Source: JBCBWG01 sp039817205
GTDB taxonomy: Bacteria; Pseudomonadota; Alphaproteobacteria; Rhizobiales; Hyphomicrobiaceae
Assembly: GCA_039817205.1 (NCBI GenBank)
Contig: JBCBWG010000002.1
Coordinates: 1-35,050 of the forward strand
Direction: 5' to 3'
DNA length: 35,050 nucleotides
Each line of letters starts with the position of its first letter. Within the stretch, counting starts at the first letter, position 1. A program made the position numbers and the translations under genes. This document shows, one piece after another, positions 1 to 7,742 of this stretch. Under the pieces are notes generated by a model. The model worked only from the letters and a program-made list of their open reading frames with translations. It did no database searches and had not been told where the DNA came from.

Positions 1-308
1 AAATCAAACAAGGTGATCGCACCCTGCCCCCAAACACCCAACTGCATCTCACCGTGCCATGCCGCTTAGAGCTTCCCGTGCTCGAAGCCGGCGCGATGCA
101 GACCGGAACCCCAAGTCGCTCTTACACTCTCGACACTACCGGTCCAACTGCTTAGCTAGAGAGGGACGCTTTACGGTGAATCGTGGCCATTCGCGCCACA
201 CCCGATCTCTGCCACGCTCAGTCTTTGGTCGTCTCGGCGGTGATCCCCAACACATCATCTCAAAGCGCTTGCGACAGACCCAACGGTCGAACGAGGCGAG
301 ATCAAGAC
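1..308. other. Gene-free leader upstream of ispH
   Basis: I see no convincing gene here. Short open frames exist on both strands but have arginine-rich, low-complexity translations typical of shadow frames in GC-rich DNA. The ispH frame stays open upstream to a GTG at 183, but the extra 42 residues do not look like IspH. I could not identify a clear -35/-10 pair, although the ispH promoter presumably lies here. Confidence 0.4.
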
Positions 309-1304
309 ATGCCAGACGCGAAACGCCCACTGACTATAAAACTCGCGGCCCCGAGAGGCTTCTGCGCTGGCGTTGATCGCGCGATCCAAATCGTCGAACT
401 CGCGCTCGAGAAGTACGGCAGGCCCGTCTACGTCCGTCATGAAATCGTTCACAATCGATTCGTTGTTGAAGATCTTGAGGCCAAAGGCGCCATTTTTGTG
501 GACGAGCTAGACGAAATTCCAGACACGGAAGCGCCTGTGATCTTTTCGGCGCATGGCGTCCCGAAGTCGGTGCCCGAGGCCGCATCACGGCGGAATATGT
601 TCTACCTCGACGCGACCTGCCCGCTCGTCTCAAAAGTTCACCGGGAAGCCGAGCAGCACCATAAACGTGGTCATCAGATCATTTTGATCGGTCACGAGGG
701 CCATCCCGAAGTCATCGGCACGATGGGCCAGCTTCCCGAAGGCGCCGTCACGCTGGTTGAAACCGCAGCGGACGTTGCAAAGCTGACGCCGGAAGACCCA
801 GACAAGCTTGCCTACGTGACACAGACGACGCTCTCGCTCGATGACACGGCCGACGTGATCGCAGCGCTGACAGAGCGGTTTCCAAATATCGCGGCGCCCT
901 ACAAAGAAGACATCTGCTACGCGACGACCAACCGGCAGATCGCGGTCAAGCAAATGGCCGAGGGCTGTGATGTTGTCCTTGTCGTCGGCGCGCCCAACAG
1001 CTCGAACTCAATGCGCCTCGTCGAGGTAGCCAAAAAGGCGGGCGCTGGCGCATCAGCCCTGGTCCAGCGCGAGCGGGACATTCCCTGGGACAAACTCGCC
1101 GACGCACGCACCGTTGGCATTACAGCCGGAGCCTCCGCGCCGGAAGTGCTCGTCCAAGAAATTGTCACAGCCCTCGGCGCGCGATTTGAGACGTCCGTCG
1201 AACTCGTGGAAACCGTCAAAGAGAACGTCGTCTTTCATCCGCCCAAAGCGCTGCGGGGCGACACCAAACGCGCCCCCGAATCCGGTGCGACCCCTGCCGA
1301 ATAG
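309..1304 (+). CDS. ispH: 4-hydroxy-3-methylbut-2-enyl diphosphate reductase
   Basis: IspH catalyses the last step of the MEP isoprenoid pathway, reducing HMBPP to IPP and DMAPP with a [4Fe-4S] cluster in the cytoplasm. The 331-residue product carries the three cluster cysteines in their family contexts: Cys19 in APRGFCAGV, Cys104 in DATCPLV and Cys203 in EDICYATTNRQ. The GHEGHPEVIGT segment (128-138) is also typical of the active site. I chose the ATG at 309 because AGGCGAG lies just upstream and the protein then begins directly before the conserved core. A GTG at 183 would add 42 unrelated residues. thrB follows after 60 bp on the same strand. Identification is firm. Confidence 0.96.
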   Translation: MPDAKRPLTIKLAAPRGFCAGVDRAIQIVELALEKYGRPVYVRHEIVHNRFVVEDLEAKGAIFVDELDEIPDTEAPVIFSAHGVPKSVPEAASRRNMFYLDATCPLVSKVHREAEQHHKRGHQIILIGHEGHPEVIGTMGQLPEGAVTLVETAADVAKLTPEDPDKLAYVTQTTLSLDDTADVIAALTERFPNIAAPYKEDICYATTNRQIAVKQMAEGCDVVLVVGAPNSSNSMRLVEVAKKAGAGASALVQRERDIPWDKLADARTVGITAGASAPEVLVQEIVTALGARFETSVELVETVKENVVFHPPKALRGDTKRAPESGATPAE

Positions 1305-1364
1305 CGAACCGGTGGAACCGGGACGGATCTGGAATGAGAACTGAGCCTGGGATCTGAACGAAGC

Positions 1365-2348
1365 ATGGCCGTCTACACGCAAGTTGGTGATGACGAGTTG
1401 GTGGCATTTCTCGCCGACTACGACGTCGGTAATTTGCTCTCGTTCAAAGGCATCGCCGAGGGTGTCGAAAACTCGAACTATCTCGTCGCAACAACGGCCG
1501 GGCAATTCATCCTGACACTATACGAAAAGCGCTTCGCCGAAGCAGACCTCCCGTTTTTCGTCGGGCTCATGGCACACCTCGCAGCGAACGGGATCAGCTG
1601 TCCGACACCATTGACGACACGCGACGGAAAGCAGATCGGCCAGTTGTCTGGCCGACCGGCCGCTTTGATATCATTTCTCGAAGGCTTCTGGCTGCGCAAA
1701 CCGAAGCCTGAGAATTGTCACGCCGTTGGCCGGGCGCTTGCGGAACTCCACGCTGCAGGCACGGGCTTCGATCAGCATCGGACCAATGCGCTGAGCCTCG
1801 CGGATTGGACGCGACTGTTCGCCCGCTTTGAGGCGCGTGCCGACGAAATTCATCCCGATCTTGGGGATGCGATTGCAACGGAACTTCATACCCTCGAGGC
1901 GCTTTGGCCGGACGCCGCGGCGCTGCCGGCTGGCGTCATCCACGCGGATCTATTTCCAGACAACGTCTTCTTTCGCGACGGTCAGCTTTCGGGGATCATC
2001 GACTTCTACTTCGCCTGCAACGACCACTTGGCCTACGACATTGCGATCGCGCTCAACGCTTGGTGCTTCGAGACGAACTACGCGTTCAATCTGACCAAGG
2101 GACGGGCTTTGCTCAGCGGCTACGAACAGGTGCGCGAGCTTGAGGCAAACGAGGCGGACCTATTGCCGATCCTTTGTCGGGGGGCTGCTCTTCGCTTCCT
2201 GCTCACACGCGCATTCGATTGGCTTCACACCGACCCTGCGGCACTCGTTAAACCACACGATCCGCGCGCCTATCTGCGGCGGCTCTGGGTGCATCAGTCC
2301 ATGACAGGTCCGGCCGACTATGGTTGGCGAAACGAAGGTGCCTCATGA
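1365..2348 (+). CDS. thrB: Homoserine kinase, APH-fold type
   Basis: This enzyme phosphorylates homoserine to O-phosphohomoserine in threonine synthesis. It belongs to the aminoglycoside-phosphotransferase-like homoserine kinases of Pseudomonas and alphaproteobacteria, not the GHMP family of E. coli ThrB. The 327-residue protein opens with the family-like stretch LLSFKGIAEGVENSNYLV (24-41). It has the Brenner-type catalytic loop VIHADLFPDN (His193, Asp195, Asn200) and the metal-binding Asp213 in IIDFYFA. It lies between ispH and rnhA, and its TGA overlaps the rnhA ATG as ATGA, which suggests translational coupling. The ispH-thrB-rnhA order is a recurrent Rhizobiales arrangement and supports the call. 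Confidence 0.94.
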   Translation: MAVYTQVGDDELVAFLADYDVGNLLSFKGIAEGVENSNYLVATTAGQFILTLYEKRFAEADLPFFVGLMAHLAANGISCPTPLTTRDGKQIGQLSGRPAALISFLEGFWLRKPKPENCHAVGRALAELHAAGTGFDQHRTNALSLADWTRLFARFEARADEIHPDLGDAIATELHTLEALWPDAAALPAGVIHADLFPDNVFFRDGQLSGIIDFYFACNDHLAYDIAIALNAWCFETNYAFNLTKGRALLSGYEQVRELEANEADLLPILCRGAALRFLLTRAFDWLHTDPAALVKPHDPRAYLRRLWVHQSMTGPADYGWRNEGAS

Positions 2349-2836
2349 CCAATCGCGACGCGCGGGAGACGGACGCTGCAGACGGCGGACGACCGGCCGT
2401 TCTAATCTACACCGACGGCGCATGCTCCGGTAATCCCGGCCCTGGCGGTTGGGGCGCGATCTTGATGAGCGGCCCACATCGCAAGGAGCTGTCGGGCGCC
2501 GAGCCAACCACAACCAACAATCGCATGGAATTGCAGGCGGCGATCGAAGCACTTGCAGCCCTCAAGGGGCCGTCCCAAGTCGCGCTCTACACGGATTCAA
2601 GTTACGTCAAAGACGGGATTTCAAAGTGGATCCACGGCTGGAAGCGCAACGGCTGGAAGACGGCTGCCAAAAAACCGGTGAAGAACGCCGAGCTTTGGCA
2701 GCAGTTAGACCAAGAACAGGGTCGCCATGACATCACGTGGCATTGGCTCAAGGGCCATGCCGGTCACCCTGAAAATGAGCGAGCAGACGAGCTGGCGCGC
2801 CTCGCCATCAAAGACCTCCGCGCCAACTCGAAATGA
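2345..2836 (+). CDS. rnhA: Ribonuclease HI
   Basis: RNase HI cleaves the RNA strand of RNA:DNA hybrids, removing primers and R-loops. The 163-residue protein has all four carboxylates of the active site: Asp24 in IYTDGACSGNPGPGG, Glu62 in NRMELQAAIEAL, Asp84 in LYTDSSYV and Asp148 in ENERADELA. His138 in WLKGHAGHPEN matches the flexible catalytic histidine loop. The basic handle region (HGWKRNGWK, 97-105) is present. The start at 2345 overlaps the thrB stop as ATGA; an in-frame start at 2324 would lie inside thrB and only add seven residues. It converges on the peroxiredoxin gene with a 6-bp gap. Length is normal for the family. Confidence 0.96.
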   Translation: MTNRDARETDAADGGRPAVLIYTDGACSGNPGPGGWGAILMSGPHRKELSGAEPTTTNNRMELQAAIEALAALKGPSQVALYTDSSYVKDGISKWIHGWKRNGWKTAAKKPVKNAELWQQLDQEQGRHDITWHWLKGHAGHPENERADELARLAIKDLRANSK

Positions 2837-2842
2837 GACAGT

Positions 2843-3340
2843 CTACAAGCTGCTGTCGATCCGCGAGCACAATGTCTCGGCACTCGAAACGTCGTGGCTT
2901 GGTGGCGCGTCTTCGACGTTCAGCACAGCCACGACCCCGTCCTTAACCAACATCGAGTAACGCTTTGAGCGCACGCCGAGACCGCGCGACGTCAGATCGA
3001 TTTGGAGACCCAGCGCCTTGGCGAAATCAGCGCTGCCGTCGGCCAGCATTTCGATCTTGCCGTTTGCTCCGGTATCGCCGGCCCAGTTGTTCAAGACGAA
3101 GACATCATTGACGGCTGTGCAGGCGACGGCATCGCAACCCTTGCCCTTCAACTCCTCAACGCGATCGACGAAGCCCGGCATGTGCGCTTTGTGGCACGTT
3201 GGCGTGTAGGCGCCGGGAACGGCAAAGAGCGCAACGGTCCTCCCTGCGAACACGTCGCTCGTCGACTTCGACTCTGGCCCCTCAGCCCCCATAACCGTGA
3301 AGGTCGTGTCTGGAAGCTTGTCGCCAACGGATATCGCCAT
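2843..3340 (-). CDS. Peroxiredoxin, Prx5/AhpC-TSA type
   Basis: This is a thiol peroxidase that reduces hydrogen peroxide and organic hydroperoxides. The 165-residue protein shows the Prx5-type active site VPGAYTPTCHKAHMPGF with peroxidatic Cys49 and the nearby Thr46. Arg127 in RSKRYSMLV fits the conserved arginine that activates the cysteine. Further cysteines at 69, 74 and 158 could act in resolution, but I cannot tell which. The start at 3340 is chosen for the strong GAGGAG nine bases upstream; an open extension to 3436 is basic and not family-like. The gene sits 241 bp downstream of a DsbD-alpha-like gene on the same strand. Both being thiol redox genes suggests a shared theme, though co-transcription is not shown. 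Confidence 0.93.
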   Translation of the reverse strand: MAISVGDKLPDTTFTVMGAEGPESKSTSDVFAGRTVALFAVPGAYTPTCHKAHMPGFVDRVEELKGKGCDAVACTAVNDVFVLNNWAGDTGANGKIEMLADGSADFAKALGLQIDLTSRGLGVRSKRYSMLVKDGVVAVLNVEDAPPSHDVSSAETLCSRIDSSL

Positions 3341-3581
3341 CTGTTTTCTCCTCGTTTGGGTGCGGACAATCCACGCTCGGCCACGCCTCGCTGAGGTCGT
3401 TGTCGGATGTCGTCCAATGAATGTCACTTGCGCCATCGACTTTCGTCGACGTCATCCCGCGCCACATGCCGCGTCCGATCACACGCGGTCAAGCTTGGGC
3501 TGCTGATCCATCGGTTCGGTCAACGCGGCTCATCGTCAATGCTGAGGTCGGCGCAGATCATGTATTTGGGTTGCGGACACG

Positions 3582-4535
3582 CTAAGGCTGCGGAAGCGTG
3601 ACCGCTTGCTCGCGCGCGCCACCCGGGCCCTTGATCGTCACTGTCAGTTGCTGTCCAGACAAAGCGCGTTTCGGATCATCAACCAGCAACGGCAATCGAA
3701 CATCAATCGCTGTCTGGTCGGGCGCCAGCTCAACCGGATCCGGAACGCCGTAAAAGATGCCGCCGGTTTGGTGCGGAAACACAAAGACGGCCACATTCGC
3801 CCCGCGCGAAGCTGCAGCCGACGATCGTTGGAGCGTCACCACGAGAGCCTTGCCGTCCTTCGACCAACGGGCGGGTCCGTCGACACGCGGCGCTTTCGCC
3901 TGACCGCCGAACGTCGTGCCGGCCGGTAGTCCGGCACCGACCGCGACGGCCTGCAATGCCCGGCTAATCGCAATCGGGCTGCTGATGACGCTACCGGGCG
4001 CAATATCCAAAGCGTGATCCGAGAACGCTGGAACGCAAATCTTCTCGCAAACGCCAAAATGAAAGGCGACGCGGAGCACCATCGGTTTTTGCGGATCGAT
4101 GGCCTCGACGAGCATCGGAAACGTGACGTCGTTCTTATAACCGAACGTCACGCCGGTCTCATCTTCCATCCGCTCAGGGGCCGGGTAAAAAACGGTTAGC
4201 CGCGCGACGTTCACCGACTTCGACCAGTCGAATTGCGGAGGAATACCGCCTGAATTACCCGGATTGTGCCAGTACGTTTTCCAACCGGGCTTCAGCTTTA
4301 TTTGCAGTCCGGCAAACATCGCAGTGCCGGTGTCGGTTGGTTGCGACCCAACAATGAGCCTTGTCTGCGATGCGTGATCCTTGTTCCACGATGTGCTGGC
4401 GGCCGCCGCGGCTGCGGCGCCGATGACTAGTCCGAGACCGAACGCCACGGCACGGATGAGCGCGGTTGAGATGGGCCAACGATTTATGAACGATGCGTGT
4501 GAGATCGCACCGCAGGCGCGTGATGCCGTCGTCAT
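3582..4535 (-). CDS. Secreted DsbD N-terminal-domain-like protein (COG4233)
   Basis: The 317-residue product resembles the periplasmic alpha domain of thiol:disulfide reductase DsbD, found in Rhizobiales as a free-standing protein. An N-terminal hydrophobic segment (about 27-47, ending in an alanine run) follows a positively charged stretch and looks like a signal peptide. The middle holds the family pattern WKTYWHNPGNSGGIPPQFDW (85-104). A cysteine pair follows at Cys163 and Cys167 in FGVCEKICVPA, where DsbD-alpha carries its reactive cysteines. There is no polytopic beta domain or thioredoxin-like gamma domain, so electrons must come from another protein. It sits upstream of a peroxiredoxin on the same strand and divergent from yqgE. 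The redox role is inferred from family. Confidence 0.85.
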   Translation of the reverse strand: MTTASRACGAISHASFINRWPISTALIRAVAFGLGLVIGAAAAAAASTSWNKDHASQTRLIVGSQPTDTGTAMFAGLQIKLKPGWKTYWHNPGNSGGIPPQFDWSKSVNVARLTVFYPAPERMEDETGVTFGYKNDVTFPMLVEAIDPQKPMVLRVAFHFGVCEKICVPAFSDHALDIAPGSVISSPIAISRALQAVAVGAGLPAGTTFGGQAKAPRVDGPARWSKDGKALVVTLQRSSAAASRGANVAVFVFPHQTGGIFYGVPDPVELAPDQTAIDVRLPLLVDDPKRALSGQQLTVTIKGPGGAREQAVTLPQP

Positions 4536-4762
4536 TGATTTGCTCCCGCACAGTCGATTGGAGACGATCGTTGGCGCAGCATCCTGCCCAGTACTAATTT
4601 GGCACGTCTCAAGCCGTCCCCGTCATGGCACCGGACCATGAGGACGTGATGAAACTGCGTCCAGCGCACAACTGCCTTGACGGGGTCAAAATTTCGCGAC
4701 GACGACCTACATAAAGTGACGTTGGTTCGCCCGTGAGCCTTACAGTTACGTCGGAAACGGTC

Positions 4763-5359
4763 ATGCCCATTACGCCAGTCACAGAGCTTTCAGGCAAGTT
4801 GCTCATCGCCATGCCAGGCATGCTCGATGACAATTTCAGCAAGACAACCGTCCTGATGTGCGCGCATTCGGATGAGGGCGCGATGGGCCTGATTACGAAC
4901 CGTTTGGCTGACGACATCTCATTCGAGAAATTGGTCGAGAATGTCGATCTGTTGGACGACGGTGACCCGATCGATCCGCAGATTATTGGCGTGGGCGACA
5001 TTGCCGTCCATGTCGGTGGCCCGGTCGAACCCCAACGCGGCTTCGTGTTGCATTCACCTGATTACTACATTGATGGGTCAAGCGCCGAGATCACAGGCGA
5101 GATCTGCCTTACGGCGACCGTCGATATTCTAAGGCGGCTGGCCGCTGGAACCGGCCCGCGCGAAGCCTTGCTCGCGCTTGGGTACGCAGCTTGGTCACCG
5201 GGGCAGCTTGAAACCGAAATCCAGGCGAACGGGTGGCTACACACTGATGCGAGCGCGGACCTGATTTTTCGGAACGCGCTGACGGATCGCTACCAAGCAG
5301 CTTTCGATGACCTGGGCGTCGATCCATCGTTTCTTGTCGCGCAGTCGGGCCGCGCCTAA
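4763..5359 (+). CDS. YqgE/AlgH family protein (UPF0301)
   Basis: This is a conserved cytoplasmic protein of the YqgE/AlgH family, whose biochemical role is not settled. The 198-residue product has the family hallmarks GKLLIAMPGMLDDNF near the N-terminus, CAHSDEGAMGLITNR about 35 residues in, and VGGPVEPQRGFVLHS in the middle. GYAAWSPGQLETEI and GWL near the C-terminus are also typical. I prefer the ATG at 4763, which has GGAAACGG upstream; a GTG at 4733 is possible and would add ten residues but has no clear ribosome binding site. It diverges from the DsbD-alpha-like gene with about 230 bp between. Identification is firm, function is not. Confidence 0.93.
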   Translation: MPITPVTELSGKLLIAMPGMLDDNFSKTTVLMCAHSDEGAMGLITNRLADDISFEKLVENVDLLDDGDPIDPQIIGVGDIAVHVGGPVEPQRGFVLHSPDYYIDGSSAEITGEICLTATVDILRRLAAGTGPREALLALGYAAWSPGQLETEIQANGWLHTDASADLIFRNALTDRYQAAFDDLGVDPSFLVAQSGRA

Positions 5360-5371
5360 CAGTCGATCTCG

Positions 5372-5716
5372 TCAGACAATCAGATCCAAGTCGGGCGTGC
5401 CCCATGCTGGACAGGCCGCAGACGAATCGGGATCGGCATCGTAAACTTTATCGCGATCGCTCGTGGCATCATCCTCGTTGCGATCAATGCGGCCTTGGCC
5501 GTCGTCAGCAGACCCGCGCTTATCGTCGTTGCCGAACCCAAATCCCTGCGCGCCTGGCGCTGCGTCAGACCCGGATGACGGACCCGTCAAACCGCTGTCG
5601 GCTGACGCCGGCGTTGACCATGTTGGCCCCAGACTCACCGCGACGGCGACAAGACCAACAAAGGCCCAACGCCATTTCAGGGCAGTTGCCTTGTTTCTGA
5701 ACTTTCTTGACGCCAT
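5372..5716 (-). CDS. Small secreted acidic protein of unknown function
   Basis: I do not recognise a family. The 114-residue product starts MASRKFRNKATALKWRW, then has a hydrophobic stretch (about 18-33) and an Ala-Ser-Ala motif that together look like a signal peptide. The mature part is low in hydrophobics and rich in Asp, Gly and Ser, for example FGFGNDDKRGSADDGQGRID, so it is probably disordered and strongly acidic. One cysteine lies near the C-terminus in SAACPAW. The start at 5716 is supported by AAGGAG nine bases upstream. It faces yqgE tail to tail with a 12-bp gap. Calcium or cation binding is conceivable for such an acidic exported tail but is speculation. Confidence 0.6.
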   Translation of the reverse strand: MASRKFRNKATALKWRWAFVGLVAVAVSLGPTWSTPASADSGLTGPSSGSDAAPGAQGFGFGNDDKRGSADDGQGRIDRNEDDATSDRDKVYDADPDSSAACPAWGTPDLDLIV

Positions 5717-6042
5717 CGGTTCTGCTCCTTTGGCTTCCATTCATTCTTTTATATGGTGTGTCACGAAATCTTGTTTGAACGCTTTTTCCCGCGGCGCTTC
5801 GCCATTGGGCGCCGAACCTGTCCCGTCATTACGCGGGAAATCAACCTCGGATCGCACCCGACGCTGCGGCCTTGTCTTTGGCACCGGTCTAAATGCCATG
5901 CGCTGCACGATACCCTGAACCGATCCTTATCAATCCTGGCTCCGATTTTGCTTCTGAGACGGCGAAAGCCACGAACGAAGAGTAAGTGAGAATGATGGAT
6001 CGGTGCGAAGACGCGACACCGTGCCCGACGGAGGTTGAGACC

Positions 6043-6240
6043 ATGGCGGTCACGCTCGAAGCCCAACATGGCTCGTTTGCGGCGGATGTCGCAGACTTTT
6101 TCTCCGCGGTGCATGGTCAACGAGGGGATGCCGGTCGCGCTTGGGCTTGGCAAGGGGTGGCGGTCAGTGTGCGCCGCCGGGCGAAGGCGAGATGCGGACC
6201 GCTGCCGAGCATCACGTCGCTCGCGGTGCAGTGCCACTGA
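6043..6240 (+). CDS. Possible small ORF, 65 residues
   Basis: This is a weak candidate. GGAGG at 6030-6034 stands eight bases before an ATG, the best start signal in the 5.7-6.3 kb gap. The first half of the product (MAVTLEAQHGSFAADVADFF) could be a short helix. The second half is arginine-rich with no recognisable pattern. It may equally be a non-coding frame within a leader. Confidence 0.2.
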   Translation: MAVTLEAQHGSFAADVADFFSAVHGQRGDAGRAWAWQGVAVSVRRRAKARCGPLPSITSLAVQCH

Positions 6241-6251
6241 CCGATGACAGT

Positions 6252-6271
6252 CCGCCCGAAAGCACGGGCGG
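6252..6271. repeat. Perfect hairpin upstream of the flippase
   Basis: CCGCCCG at 6252-6258 pairs exactly with CGGGCGG at 6265-6271 across a six-base loop. CCGAT at 6241-6245 and ATCGG at 6285-6289 form an outer pair. No T-run follows, so it is not a standard terminator for the plus strand. It lies about 75 bp before the flippase start and could structure its leader. Confidence 0.45.
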
Positions 6272-6347
6272 GCATGCCGTAACGATCGGCTTCGTCGTCG
6301 AACTCAAAACGCCTCGGTCGTTATCGACCATAGGAAAAACATACCAG

Positions 6348-7742
6348 ATGAGCGTGTCCGACACATTCAATCGCCTCAAACTGTCCGGTGCGCGCGCCGT
6401 TGCGCTGGATTGGTTGACGCATGTTTGGGCGGCGAACGATGAGCGGGCTGCGACCCAACGGTCTGCATTGGTCGCGTTCTCGGTGCGTGTCGGCAGTGCG
6501 GCACTGCTTTACCTATCCCAGATCGCTATGGCGCGTTGGATGGGGACGTTTGACTACGGCGTCTATGTCTTTGCCTGGACCTGGATCCTGCTGCTCGGCG
6601 GTTTGTCCCATTGCGGGCTCGATGTCGGTGCCATGCGGCTGGTATCCCAGTATCGCGAGCACGGACAAACAGCCCTTGAGCGCGGCATCATCAGTTATGG
6701 CCGCCGCATCACAGCCGCTGTCAGCACGTTGGTTGCGATCCTCGGTGGGCTCGGCCTTTACATTTGGCAGGACCAGCTGGCGAGCCATTATGTTTGGCCG
6801 CTCTACCTTGCATTCGTGTGCATCCCGCTCGTCTCGCTCGCGCATATGAACGATGGCATCGGACGCGCGAACGGCTGGATGGTGGCCGGGTTGCTGCCAC
6901 CTTATATTCTGCGGCCGCTGATCCTTCTGCTGACCATGGCGTGCCTTTACGCGACCGGGTTTGAGATGGGCGCAACGAGCGCGGTTGGAGCTGCGATCTT
7001 TGCGACCTGGCTCGCGTTGATCATTCAGTTCGTGATGATCCAGCGCAAACTACCGGACGATTTGAAGCGCGGTGAAAAGCGGCTCGATCTTTCGGGTTGG
7101 GTGCGGATGTCGTTGCCGATGTTGACGATCTCCGGCTGCGAAATGTTTCTGCAATACACCGACGTTCTGGTGGTCTCAGCTTACATGTCGCCGGAGCAGG
7201 TCGGGATCTATTTCGCGGCGGCGAAGACGATGGCGCTGATCTTATTCGTCCACTACGCGGTCGGCTCAGCAACCGCAAAGATCTATGCTGGCCACCACGC
7301 GCGCGGCGACACAGCAGCACTCGCTGCGTCCGTGCGTGACGCGGTCAACTGGACGTTCTGGCCTTCGCTCGCCTGCGGGATTTTTGTACTCCTCCTCGGC
7401 CAGCCCATCCTGTGGCTGTTCGGATCTGAGTTCGTCTCGGGCTACCCGGTGATGATGATCCTTGTGCTTGGATATCTGATGCGTGCCGCGATGGGACCGG
7501 CTGAATTTCTGCTCAACATGGCGGGGGAACAGATGGCGGGCGCTCGCATCTACGCATTTGCGGCCGTCTTCAACCTTGTGTTGAACGTGCTTCTCGTTCC
7601 GCAGTTCGGTCTCTATGGCGCGGCCACGGCCACAGCGATTGCAACGGCGACAACGGCGCTTCTTTGCGGATACACCGCACGCCGGAAGCTCGGCATCGAT
7701 ATCGCGATCTGGTCCAACATCTACCGACCGAGAGCGGTCTAG
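6348..7742 (+). CDS. Polysaccharide flippase (Wzx/MATE-like, MOP superfamily)
   Basis: The 464-residue protein is a polytopic membrane protein of the oligosaccharide flippase type, which moves lipid-linked glycans across the inner membrane. It has a soluble N-terminal stretch of about 40 residues, then many hydrophobic segments. The first, SAALLYLSQIAMARWMGTFD, ends in the WMGTFDYGVYVFAWTW pattern typical of Wzx-like proteins. PAEFLLNMAGEQ and the closing GLYGAATATAIATATTALL segments also fit. I chose the ATG at 6348, since the open extension to 6141 is not membrane-like; the Shine-Dalgarno (AGGAAAA) is weak and somewhat distant. No glycosyltransferase or polymerase gene is nearby, so its substrate cannot be guessed. 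Its TAG shares a CTAG with the convergent neighbour. Confidence 0.83.
   Translation: MSVSDTFNRLKLSGARAVALDWLTHVWAANDERAATQRSALVAFSVRVGSAALLYLSQIAMARWMGTFDYGVYVFAWTWILLLGGLSHCGLDVGAMRLVSQYREHGQTALERGIISYGRRITAAVSTLVAILGGLGLYIWQDQLASHYVWPLYLAFVCIPLVSLAHMNDGIGRANGWMVAGLLPPYILRPLILLLTMACLYATGFEMGATSAVGAAIFATWLALIIQFVMIQRKLPDDLKRGEKRLDLSGWVRMSLPMLTISGCEMFLQYTDVLVVSAYMSPEQVGIYFAAAKTMALILFVHYAVGSATAKIYAGHHARGDTAALAASVRDAVNWTFWPSLACGIFVLLLGQPILWLFGSEFVSGYPVMMILVLGYLMRAAMGPAEFLLNMAGEQMAGARIYAFAAVFNLVLNVLLVPQFGLYGAATATAIATATTALLCGYTARRKLGIDIAIWSNIYRPRAV

Larger units (their letters stand above)
5717..6347. other. 631-bp gap with no secure gene
   Basis: This stretch separates a minus-strand secreted protein from the plus-strand flippase. 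It must hold both promoters, but I cannot mark them with confidence. Open frames cover it on both strands without recognisable protein character. One short frame (6043-6240) has a good ribosome binding site and is listed separately. A perfect 7-bp hairpin lies at 6252-6271, nested in a wider inverted repeat. The region could be an untranslated leader of the flippase gene or contain an unrecognised RNA. Confidence 0.4.

Noticed and set aside
5761..6237. Minus-strand frame of 158 codons in the gap before the flippase
   Set aside because: Extremely Arg-rich, no ribosome binding site, no recognisable domain; treated as non-coding.
6141..6347. Leader of the flippase considered as a cobalamin or other riboswitch
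   Set aside because: Only isolated short matches to conserved boxes were found, without the full set of helices or the key conserved strings.
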